The notes below the pieces were generated by a model. It ran no database searches and was not told the DNA's origin. It was given only the letters and a program-made list of their open reading frames with translations. From NCBI GenBank assembly GCA_964017235.1, contig OZ024931.1, positions 94,025,721-94,089,720 on the forward strand: DNA of 64,000 bases, given 5' to 3'. This stretch comes from Sabellastarte sp. h YS-2021. Lineage: Eukaryota > Annelida > Polychaeta > Sabellida > Sabellidae. The first letter of the stretch is position 1, and every line of letters begins with the position of its first letter. The translations under genes were made by a program, and so were the position numbers. Positions 1 to 12,400 of the stretch are shown piece after piece.

Positions 1-490
1 TAAACATAATACAAGATGTGGTAGACCTGATCAGAGGTTCTTTGAGGTTCTTCAGTTTTGTTAATCTGTACACAAATCTGAGAGGCACAGTTTTGCCTTT
101 GATGCTCCTACAGTATCAAATAAACTGTCTATATATCTGATAAAATTAGTGTGGAAGCTGAAATTGTATCTGTTTGCCAAGATTTTCTGACCATAGTTTC
201 TTACCAAGTCTATTTCTCTGTGCTGATGAAACTGCTATGTCCATGGAACAAAGAATTTTTTTAAATCATCTTTGGGTGTCATGACTTAGAATCTGCCTCT
301 GTGTAGAGGTAAAGTGTGTTAAAGTTCAGAAAGAGTGGAAATACCTCATGTTTAAGCAATGGCTGTGTGGTGCTGTTGATGCATATCAGTTTTTCTGGGT
401 AAATGAAGTAGCCAGGTGTATGGTTTAGATTTCATAGGATAGTGAGGCAATAATGTGTCTTGCTGTGTAAATATCTTTTCTGTTTTCCAG
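1..490 (+). other. VPS18 intron (partial), upstream of first visible exon
   Basis: No coding segment with flanking splice sites was recognised here. The stretch ends in a pyrimidine-rich acceptor (ttttccag, ending at 490) directly before the first VPS18 exon in the window, so it is read as intron. Confidence 0.7.
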
Positions 491-3400
491 GGCAATGAGG
501 CAATCCGTTATCTGGAGTTTTGTGTGCAGAGCATGTCTGTAAAGGATGCTGCCATACACAACTATCTGTTGTCTCTCTATGCCAGACTCAAACCGCACGA
601 GCTGCTCACCTACCTCAACTTCCAGGGTCATGTAAGTCTCCCAGTGATTATGACATCAGTCTTATCAATGTTATTTAAGAAAATGTATACCTGTCTTTCT
701 GTTTCAGTCTTTGTAAATAAGTCACTCTGCAACATAATCCATGTCAAATCTGCTTATGATCTGTTTGTGGTCTTTATTTGAATCAAGTATGGGCGTATTG
801 GCTCATTTTCATGAAATCTGAGTCTGGAAACCACAGGTTGAATACATTTATGATCTTTTGTTGATCAGATTTTTATTGTATTTTTCTCAAGACAGGTAGT
901 GATATGATCACATTCTTCTTTTAATTTGAACATTTTTAAGTTGGGTTATGGAAGATTTGTGGTTGATTTATGAATGGATCTAAGGTGATCATGTGGAGGC
1001 ATTTCTAAAATGAAATGATATGAAATTTTTATGGGTTTCCCAGCATATTTCTTTTGTCTATAAAGGTATTTTTACTAAAGTTATACCTTCATTAGTATGC
1101 ATCTCTAAGACAAGAAAGTATTAAACTTTAAGAAATGTGAGCCCGTTTCAGAGGAATTTAATAAATTGAAATAATTTTGTGGATGGCTGAATTTCAAAAT
1201 AAAATTCAACCAAAGAAAAATGACCAAATAAAACTGTAAGAAATGTTAAAAGAGAAATATGTAGCACTGCATAGGCTTTAAATTATCTTAATCTCTGTGT
1301 GATGTTGTTGTGTAGGACCCCGAGTTAATCAACTATGACCTGAAGTATGCACTGCGACTGTGTGCCCAGCATGACCACAAGGAGGCACGTGTTCACATCT
1401 ACTCCATCATGGGTCTGTATGAGGAGGCCGTGGACCTCGCCTTACAGGTCAGTTACTCCTGTTGGTGAACATTGTCTTTAGTGAGGTTTGAAATGAGCTT
1501 GCCAGTGGTTCAGATAAGCATCCCAGTGGTTCAAATCTCAAAATGTAATGAAAGACCCCATTGAAGGAACAGAGTCAAACTTATACGTCCGACCACTCTC
1601 ATTCAACAACCAGCTGTCCGTTGTGACTAACCTAAGAGTAACCACTCCTCAGTTGTAACCAACAACCATTAAATTATTCAAAGGGACATAAAATACCTTT
1701 ATAGCAGTATCTATAATGGGGAGTAAAGGCTGCCATCGTCATTGATATTAATCAATTTATGGGTGATATAGAGTGAGTTTTCCCTATTTGCCATTTCTGT
1801 AAATATTTTTAAATTAAGGGTTTATACTTGACAAGAAAAGTACCCTTAAAATACTTGCCTGTTTTTCTGTGTGTCTTTTGTGCCAACCAATAAAAATAAT
1901 GCATTTCTATATTCCTTTGATTTTAAATAAAGTTCAGTGTGTGAGTTTCGGTCATTGATGATTTCTACTATGAAGCAATGTATAGATTAGTTATGTCACA
2001 TAATAGGTGTAACTATTGGCAAAAAATTTATGAGAAGACTGTTGTAGAATAGCGTAAAATATGCATGCAAGAAGGTTAATTGTGTTAACTATTACCATGT
2101 AATTATATTAATTAACTCCAAGCTGGGCTTTAAGTACATTGGCTCCTTCAAACATGGAGCTTGGTATGGATGGAAAGTTGGTGAAAAAGCGGAGATATTT
2201 TTTTAACTTTCATGTTTAGCTAGTCACTTACTTTCAGTCAAAAGTCAGCCCCTACAAATGACTTTTTTGGTATTTCCCTTTGGTGGTCTTGTTGCACAAG
2301 TTGGATTGTAGTCGCATCAACAAGTTATTTCTCTCTTTATATTTTGAATGCATTTAAGACATAAGACTGTGTTTGAGTCGGTTAATTGAACTTAGTGTGT
2401 ACACTTGGTGAATGTAATAATCACTATTTTAAAATGGAACGCTGTGCAGTGACCATGGTCTTGTCTTTGGTGCAGTTTTGGAGTCGTGAATGTAGAATGG
2501 TAAATAAAGTAATGCTGTTGAATTCTACGCACATCGTCCCTTGGTGTATAAATGTAAATAAGCATCTCGCGATAAAATAAGTGGTTAAAATATTCATAAA
2601 ATTGTCATTTCCTGCTTCATTTTAACAATTAGCATATCGCTTTAAAGCTTACATCAAATTGAAAGCATCCACAATGACAATTTATCAATATTTTGTAACA
2701 AATTCTATGAAAATAGAGGAACAAAAATACTTGTTTTTTTTTTATCCTAGATATCACTATGTATGTTGCATTGATGGAACAGCCAACCTGGCTTTGGATT
2801 TGTTTTGATTTTTGCAGAAGATTTACGCCTTATTTTGATCAAAATATTAATGTAACCATTTTAGAATAGGAATAAATCACAAATTCTCGTACTTTATGAA
2901 AGCACTCGTATATGTCATTTACTCCTATAATAAAAGCAATATGATGTTGGATTAAGATGGCTCCTATTTGCAGGTGGATGTGAACCTGGCAAAGCAGAAT
3001 GCAGACAAACCAGAGGATGACGATGATTTGAGGAAGAAGCTCTGGCTCAAGATAGGTGTGTTAATGCAGTGCATGAATTATGTGAACGCATTGCTAGAAT
3101 GTTATGAAACTTTTAAGGGAAAATATTTTAACATAAAGTGGTATGGTGATGAGTCCATATGTAAGATTTGTCATGACCTGGCTAAATAAGTAATGATATT
3201 TTTGAACAAGTTTCAGTTTGTTCATTGTGGAACATATGAGTTATTGTATACAGTTTATTTTCCCATTCTTTTTGCATACAGCCTATAATACAGGTGGGAA
3301 TGGTTAATTTCTGTACATCTGGCAGTCTCTGTCCAGCCAGTCGTCTGGCCATGGCTTTCCTGTCCAAGTATCATACACCTAATACAAATTCTGTACATAT

Positions 3401-6400
3401 TTTAGACATACAGTTACTGCTTGGTGTTACTCTAATCAGTATGTATTTATCAGCCCGCCATGTAGTTGAAAAGGAGTCTGACATCAAGCGAGCCATGGAA
3501 TTTCTGCACGAGTGTGATCTGCTCAATATAGAGGATGTCCTGCCTTTCTTCCCAGACTTTGTGACCATAGACCACTTTAAGGTCAGGACAAATACCAGTC
3601 TGTATGACTCTGTCACAGCAGACTGGATGCTTTGTGATTTCTTTGATTAGTACCAGTTTATTTGGTTTGTTGTTAACATAAAGCTCAATACTGTATTACT
3701 CAGTATGGTAATAATATACTGTGAAAAATGATGTCACCAAATGTTTAGTGTAATTTATAAGGAACAAAGTTGTATTACTTTATCACTTGTTCACATTAAT
3801 AGGCATTTCACAGTGATGAAATATGTAATGTGTCAGATTGTCTTGTCTATTTTCTAAATAGACAAACACAAATGTCAACGGGAAATCTTTCCGCAGTCCA
3901 ATAGATAATTTTAAATGTTGTACCCTGTTCCTTTAGCAGTTAAATCTGTTCAAGTATTTTTGATGGGTTTTCATAAAATATTGATTTGAAAAGCACTAAT
4001 ATCTGAACTCACATTTACAGTTACATGTCAGCGGTATAGCTTTCGGCTGTTTTAGGATGCAATCTGCACATCTCTGAAGGAGTACAACCAGCATATTGAC
4101 TCACTGAAGGATGAGATGGAGGAGGCCACAGACAGTGCACGGGAGATACGTGGAGAGATCGCCACCTTCAGAAACAAGTATGACTGCATCATACCCTAGA
4201 TAGTCTTCTTTCATGTTGTCCTGTTGTATTTGAGGAATACCTAAGTGTTATCTAGCCAGATGCCTCCACATTTTACATAATTAAAGTGTGGCTGACATGA
4301 TGATGGTCTCCTCTAAAACAGGCTTGGCCAGGTATGCAGTCTACTCACACACAGTGAGTTCAGAGAAGTAAGGGTTCACCACTCGCAAAAACAGGCCTCA
4401 ATGGTTGTCAAGTGTGGTAAATGACCACAAAAAAATTGTTAGAAACAACATATTGAAAATGTTTTTGAGCATTTTATGAATGTCAGCTTTTCCACTCTTT
4501 TACTTAGGGCTTGGAAAGATCTGGTGAGAAGATGATACACTTCATAATCATTGGCCTGTCTCTTCTAAGTATTAATTTTTACTGCGTTAATACATGGTAC
4601 CTATTACCTAATTCACAATTAGCTATATTGCCATTACAAGCCGGCCATGCCAAAAACCAGAAAAAGAAGTTTTGTGTCTTGGACCCATGCATTTTAAAGT
4701 AGTACTGTCCCTTGTGCAACATTTTAACACAAGAGCAAGTGACACAACTCTCCACACCTTCTTTTAAAATTGAGAAAGATAAGAAATCTGAAAAGAAGAC
4801 TAGTCCCTCCCTAGTCGACGCAAGCTCAGTCTTGGTCCTAGGGCAGGTCAACATTGATTCCTCAACTAAAACTGTTAAAAGACAAAAAGAAGTCAACACC
4901 ATCTAAAGATAAAAAGTCCCCACCTTCTAAATCTAGTACCACCATTAATAAAGACCTTAAACCCTTGACCAGAAATGATTGGAGAGTCTCTCTCATCTTG
5001 AAGCTTTGATACTCTCCAAAGCCATGGAGAAGCCGACCGACCAACCTACATTCCAGCCAGTCAAGGTTTCTTAAATTAAATCACCAATCAGTGTAGTAAC
5101 TTAGTAAGCTCTGAACGACCTTTTATACCACTGATTGGGCCGATCAGCCAAAATAGGGGACCAACCAGGCTCCTGTTTACAGAAGCAGATGCCTACCACA
5201 TCAGACTCATTCTCTGCCAACACAAGAACTAGATTCAGACACTGACATTGCTATGCTCCCTACTAAACATTTGTCACCGACTCATGCCTCTGAAGAAGAG
5301 AGTGAATTTGTAGGGCCAGGAAGCCGGTCCTACCACACAAGAACTTGACCAGCTTTTATCGCAAGAGCAAAACTACATTAAAACGATCAGGGGTGTCCAG
5401 TCTTACATTATCCAAATCCCAGAGTTAGAAGCATATTCATCATCAGCTGATGTCAACCCCTTTGCTGAACCTAGGTCTCAACCGACCGGAAAAATCTCTT
5501 TAGGTTCCAGCTGATGAATGGCTGTGCAAGAAGCTGGTAAAACTGAACATTACTCTTGTTGAGGGCTACTCCTCCAGAAGTTTAGAAGCAGTGGATTGCA
5601 AAGAGGGCGTTTTGTGAAAATTCCCCAAGCACAGCGCAAGTGGTGTGACACTGATAAACAGGATACTTCCAGCTCCACTGTCTCTCACTGGTTCAACAAG
5701 TTGGCCAAGTTAAGCAGTGCATACAGCGAGATCACCAAGCATCAGGACTCTCATCTGTATCACCAGCTTCCCATCCTATCTCCCAGGAAACCCTTACGAA
5801 ATGGGAGAAAACAACCAGTCATTTTTTATCTGTAACCAGGCTGCCACTGATCTCTGAATTATACAGGAATACAAGGCAAGTCATCTGTGAAAGCACAGGG
5901 TGCTACTGAGAAACTGTCTTATCTTATGAACTTCAATCAGAGCAGGACCCCTCAGATTTTTGTTTGTAACTTTGACCAACATCACTCTTGCCAAACCCCC
6001 TACATTTGGCTTCCCTGTTCCCAGACAGTGCCATTCGTGAGGTTGAAGACAAAATTGCCCAATATGATGACAAACACTACTGGGGTGGATCTTATAAGAA
6101 GCCGGGATGGTATCGCCCATATGCACAGTCATCTAAACCTGTACAGAACACTACCCAAAATCTGGACCACCAGCTTGTAAAATTATCAATTCTCATGGAA
6201 AAAAACAGAGGGGAGTCATGGTAAGGCCTCCAACTACTCAATTGTGACAGGCCAAGGCTCAGACTTCCAATAAATGACAACTACTGTGTAACCCAAAGGG
6301 GTGTTGTGAGACGAGCCAAGAGGACAGAGACTCTTGTACCTCCTTGTTTAAACAGTGTTCTAAATGTACAACATCTTCAGATTTTAAATGTAAATTGTCA

Positions 6401-9400
6401 TCCTGTGAAACATGTACCTTTTGTCACCGGGTAGCCACAAAAGAAAGGCCCAAGACCCATGGTGACTGCAATAAAATCTGTGAAAGGTGTTTCCTGTGTA
6501 GATCAGTTCCCTCTGCTCAACCTGTCACAAATGTTCACTCTGTTGCTTCTGAGGCCTTCCAGTCAGGAGGCTCCTTAGAATGGTTATTATCAACCTGTCA
6601 CTGGAATCCCACAACACACAATTTCACTTGAAGTTTTTATTGCGTAAAATAGCCTTACCTTATCCTCACAAATGCTTACTTGGTTTTGTGGAGGCAAAAC
6701 GCGGCGACCAACAAGAATATTTAAAAATTATTCTTGTTCGAGAGGTGAACCCCGTAGTTAGTGATAGGTGCGCATGCGCACAACCCATTGTCGGTTGGAC
6801 TTTGTCGAGAGATCCTCATTCAATTTTTGGTCGTCGTGGAGGCTGCGCGTTCTTCTTTAGAAGGTCATCATGGCGGAGTCACAGTTAAAATCTACGAAAC
6901 GTGCTGCTGGTTGTGGTCACCCACTGTACGATTGGGACACACACCTTTTCTGTTATCCTTGCAGAGACAAGGGCAAGGGCCAGGACGTCTGTGTCACTTC
7001 AAAAGAAGATGATTGCTTCAACTGTTTACAGTTCACTTCTGAGCAGAAGAAGAAGCTTCGTTCCAAGTCCAAAAAGAAATCTAAAGATATTATTGTGTCC
7101 AAAGAGGTTGAAGACTCCCTGTTAGGGCAGGAATCTGACCCTATTCGTTCCCCTACAGCTGAGAAATCTCAGCCTGTAGCAGAGGACTCCTTGCTAAAAA
7201 TTCTACAGAGATTAGAAGATATGCAATCACAAATTACTTCCTTGAAGACGAATGCGTCTTCCTCATCATCTTTGCCGACACCCCATCAGCCTCGCCCTAG
7301 AGCTTTGGAATCTGGTGAAGATGCGTTCTCTGATGTCAGCTCGGTCCATGAAGCTACGAGCATTTCCTCACGCAAAAGGCTTAGATCTCCATCTCCTCAT
7401 GAGGAGGTTGAAGAAGATCCCACGTACAGGGAAACTCTGGCTGCTGTCAGAACTTTACTGCAGGTTGAAGTTCCAGAAGAATCCTCTGACCAACCTACCA
7501 AAATTTTTGGTTCCAAGAGCAAGGAATCAAAGAGGAAACAAGTTCTTCCCATGGTCATGCCACCTTTGGAAGCCATAGTTGAGCGTTGGGATTTTTATGA
7601 GGCCAAAGCTTCTGGTAACCCAAAGAAAGGTGAGCCTGAGAGGTTACAGTGCAGTCCTGTTAACACTGACAATTTTTTACAATATAACAGGCCTCCCATG
7701 AAGTTCTACAGGTCATCCACGGTAGAATTCTCGAACTCTGCACCCAAATGTCAAGATGCCTTCAGATCTCTCTTTCCAAAGGCAATTCCATCCTCTGTTC
7801 ATGTACCTATCAAGCAACATACAAGTATGGAGACCGTATCTAGAGAATGTGTGCAGATTTTATCTTATGTCAATTGGTTCATGAGGGCTATTGGCAAAAC
7901 CTCATCTTCTATGGAGGAGTTGCTTCAACAGAGTGGTTCAGATGTGTTCAGGGACTCTGATAAGCTGTTATCTCACCTACAAATGCAGTCAGCCTGCCTT
8001 ACTTCACTTGATAAGGCTTTGGAGTCTGTCACTGATCTCTCTATTGCGTTGGCCTGTAACTTACAGTTGGCCAGAAGAGATTCCATCTTGAAAGTCTGTG
8101 CTTCTCACTTGCAGGAGCACGATTTCAACAAATTGCGAAGAACAGGATTCAAATCTGGGGACTTATTTTGTCCCACTACATTAGATCAAATACAGAAAAA
8201 ACAGGACAGATCCCCTAAGAGGTTGAAGACTGATAACCGCCAGACTTTCCAGTCGAACAGTCGCTCTGATGACAGGCGTTCTTCTGCCTCTTACTCCTCT
8301 GGTTCAAAATTTTTTCGTGGCCAACCAGATAGATTCAATAAGAAGCCCTACCAGTCGTCTTCAAGACGAGGAGGCAATAGACGCAAGTGACTACCCACTT
8401 CTATTACATGGAGGCCGTTTGCAAAGATATTGGCAGGTATGGCAACACCTTCATTGTCATCCAAGAGTTGTGCAGATCTTGAGATTCGGTTACCAAATTC
8501 TTCCTCAATCGAATCCGCCCAAGTCAGTGCTTCCCACAATTCGCAGTGGTTACAGCACACCGGAAAAGCATCGCTTTCTCACAGATTGTGTAGAAGATAT
8601 GCTCAAAAAAGGGGCTATTTACCCTCTCAAGGTATGCACAACTCTAGGTTTTTGCAGCAGATTGTTTCTTGTACCAAAACCCGGGAAAAAATGGCGCCCA
8701 GTAATAGACTTAAGTGTACTGAACAGCTTTCTGCAGGTTCCCACCTTCAAGATGGAGACTGCAGAGATCATCCGAAATTCGCTTACAAAAGGGGAATGGC
8801 TGGTTTCCATCGATCTCAAAGATGCGTACTTTCATGTTCCCATACACCCGGCCTCTCAGCATTTGCTTCGCTTCCATGTAGACAAGCGAACGTACCAGTT
8901 CAAAGCTCTGCCGTTCGGGCTAGCAACAGCACCTCTAGAGTTCACGCGAATCGTACAAGAAGTAAAACTTGTTCTTCAGTCTCGCGGAATTCGTGTTCAC
9001 CAGTATCTAGACGACTGGTTGTTAAGAGCAAATACCAGCCACCAATGTCGTTCACAGACAAAAGAACTCATTCAGGTGGTGCAAGATCTCGGCTTTGTGA
9101 TAAACTTCGAAAAGTCAGAGCTCGAACCTACACAAAAAATCGACTTTCTGGGTTACAATTTCGATTTGATTCAGGGAAAAGTCTTTCCAACCGAAAAGAA
9201 GTTGAAAATTCTAGAAAAAGCTGTTCAGGACATGGAGGTCGTATCACAAACAACCCCAAGGTCGCTTATGTCCCTGATAGGTGTACTAGCATCCCTAGAA
9301 AAGACAATACCAATGGGCAGGCTCCACATGCGTCCGTTTCAGTGGTACCTGAAGACACATTGGCATTATCCCCAGTCTCTAGACCTGAAGATTCCGGTGT

Positions 9401-12400
9401 CAAATCTTCTGAAAAGTTATCTTCAGTGGTGGAAAAATCCCAAAAATCTAGAAAAGGGTTGTCCTTTACATCCTCAGGAACACAATACCCTTATTTTCAC
9501 AGATGCGTCAAACCAGGGTTGGGGAGCTCATTTAGAAAATCTGACAGTCAGTGGCAATTGGACAGATCAGGAAAAATTGCTTCATATCAATGTCCTAGAG
9601 TTAAAGGCAGTGTTTCTGGCCTTAAAAAGCTTTCAAAACAGTATTCTAGACAAGAGGGTTCTTATAGCAACAGACAACGCCACTGTAGTCAGTTATCTGA
9701 ACAAACAAGGGGGAACACACTCGTGGGACATGTGTCTCCTGGTTTGGCGCATCATGGCCTACTGCAATCCTCGAAACATACTCATAAGAGCCAGACACAT
9801 TCAGGGTTGCCTCAATGTCATAGCCGACAGTCTCTCCAGGAAAGACAAAATAATTCAGACAGAATGGTCTCTTCATCCTCAAATGTTCAGTCTTATTTGC
9901 AAAGTTTGGCACACTCCAATGGTGGACATGTTTGCCACCAAATTGAATCACAAACTACCAATCTATGTCTCACCAGTCCCAGATGCAAATGCTATGAACA
10001 TAGATGCATTGAACATCTCCTGGGAGGGTCTGGACGGCTATGCCTTTTGTCCTGTAGCTCTCATACCAAAGGTCATACAGAAAATGAACACCTACAGGTG
10101 CAGAATGATAGTAGTAGCACCAGGGTGGCCCAGAATGCATTGGTTTTGGGATCTAGTCAATCTGTCAACCAAGCCCCCATTACAACTTCCTCATTGGCCT
10201 CATCTGCTAAAACAACCTTTCAGTCAGAAGTTCCATCAGAATCTCATGTTTCTGAATCTGCATGTTTGGCACCTAGACACCACTCAGAATCACTTGAATC
10301 ATTCTCTGAGCAGGTGGCAGATCGAATTAAGGCACCTCAAAGACCCTCATCTAGAAGATTATATGAGTCAAGGTGGTCCATTTTTGAACTCTGGTGCCAA
10401 CAGAATAAGGTGGTCAGCGCAGAGCCTTCTATCTCAGACATAGCAGAATTTTTGAACCATCTGTTTACTGTCAAAAATTTGAAGCCTGCCACAATTGCTG
10501 GCTACAGAACTGCAATTTCTGACCATTTAGGACCTTTTGGTCTGGAAGTGGGCAAGAGCATACACTTGAATAGACTTCTTGCAAGCTTTTATAGGGACAA
10601 ACCTATTCTCAATAGAGGTATTCCCTCTTGGGACCTATCCTTGGTTCTTATGGCTTTGACTAAGGCTCCTTTTGAACCTTTGAAGGATGCAAGTCTTAAG
10701 GTTTTGACTTTCAAGACTGTTTTCTTGATGGCTTTGGCATCTGGCAAAAGGAGGGGGGAGGTGCACGCTTGGACATTCTCTTCCCTCAGACATAAGCCTC
10801 ACTGGAGGGAGGTCACTATCTCTCCTTCTCCTGCCTTCTTGGCTAAGAACCAGTTAGCTTCTGAGGGTCCAGATTTGATCAGACCTATAGTCATTCCAGC
10901 TCTAAAGCCATTTTTGAGCTCCGATCTGTCTGATGATATGACTCTGTGTCCTATTAGAGCTCTTCGGTACTATTTAGATAGGACTTCTACTCTAAGGAAG
11001 GGCAAAAATCTTTTGTTTATCTCCTTTAAGGAGGGTTTTGACAAAGATATTCAAAGATCCACTATTTCATCTTGGATCAAACAAACTGTTGCTTTAGCCT
11101 ATCAATCTTCGGATTCTATGTCCGACAATGTTCATGTAAAGGCTCATGACATAAGATCCATGTCAGCCTCTTTGGCCTTTAAGGGTGGGGTCTCATTAGA
11201 ACAAGTTCTAGGCTCATGTTTTTGGAAGAGCCACAACACTTTTACCACTTTTTATTTGAAGGATGTAGCTTGGCAGTCCACCGACCAATCAGATTTCAAG
11301 TTAGGCCCAGTGGTTTCTGCTCAACATGTGGTGAATTTTTGAGTATGTTTTCCATGTTTTTCATATGTTCTACATACTTACATGTCTTCAGCCATACCAG
11401 TAGCTTGTACTGACATTTCTCTTCTTTTTTCAGATGGCCCCATGACTGTATTTAAGGAGCCATAGAAGTCAGCTTGGGGGTGCCTTTCTGGTGGATGACG
11501 GCATCTTGCTCGAGGGACCCAGGAAGCCATCCCCGACCATTCAGTTAATCGGTGATGGGTAGCTGTAAGATAGCACATACCAATTGAATCAAGTGTCAAC
11601 AACAACAGTGCATCATGAATATTCATGAGGTTAGCATTCATTACTTATATTCACAGATTTTCACAGTAATGAGTAATCTTAGTGCAGCGTTCTTAAGCTT
11701 ATCTTATCCTCTCCTTCAAATGCTTTTATGGTGAACCCCATAGTCTATTAACAGGGAGGTTTCAAAACAAACCCCTCCTCCTGTTAGGGTTGGAATCAAG
11801 CATTTGTGAGGATAAGGTAAGGCTATTTTACGCAATAAAATGTAACAAATTTTATTGTAATTTAACTTTTTGTAAGTTAAATACTTACCTTATCCTCACA
11901 AGGACAGACCCACCCTTCCTCCCCTCACAAGTTTGTTTTCATAGGGGACCAAAAATTAAATGAGGATCTCTCGACAAAGTCCAACCGACAATGGGTTGTG
12001 CGCATGCGCACCTATCACTAACTACGGGGTTCACCTCTCGAACAAGAATAATTTTTAAATATTCTTGTTGGTCGCCGCGTTTTGCCTCCACAAAACCAAG
12101 TAAGCATTTGTGAGGATAAGGTAAGTATTTAACTTACAAAAAGTTAAATTACAATAAAATTTGTTACAATTTGGCTTTGGCTGATTCAAAGCTTTTTCAC
12201 CGGGGCCTGGTGGTGGCTGCCCAGCAGATCCACAACTAGTCCCAATACTTAAGCAACCTGTCACCTTGCCCAGCAGGGTCTTAAAGGTGGTAGGTCCTGC
12301 TCAGAGGCTAATGCCTCCACTCCTCTTCCTTCAGAAGAGGGTCTCAACTTGGGACGGATCTCAACTCTCTTCTTCTACCTCAGAGAAGGTCTGTAAAAGG

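Larger units (their letters stand above)
6634..12167 (+). mobile_element. Full-length DIRS-type retrotransposon in VPS18 intron 5
   Basis: This tyrosine-recombinase retrotransposon of about 5.5 kb lies in the same orientation as VPS18. It shows the full DIRS plan: inverted terminal repeats of 179 bp (6654-6832 and 11947-12125); different outer terminal extensions; an internal complementary region (11799-11901) that matches both termini joined head to tail; and three long open frames (gag-like, RT-RNase H, tyrosine recombinase). DIRS elements replicate through a circular intermediate and integrate with the recombinase, so no target-site duplication is expected and none is needed here. The intact frames and almost perfect inverted repeats suggest a young, possibly still competent copy. 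Confidence 0.92.

Noticed and set aside
8430..10230. N-terminal 600 codons of the recombinase-phase frame as a separate gene
   Set aside because: No domain is recognisable, and the same DNA encodes reverse transcriptase in another phase. It is kept only as a possible extension of the recombinase frame.
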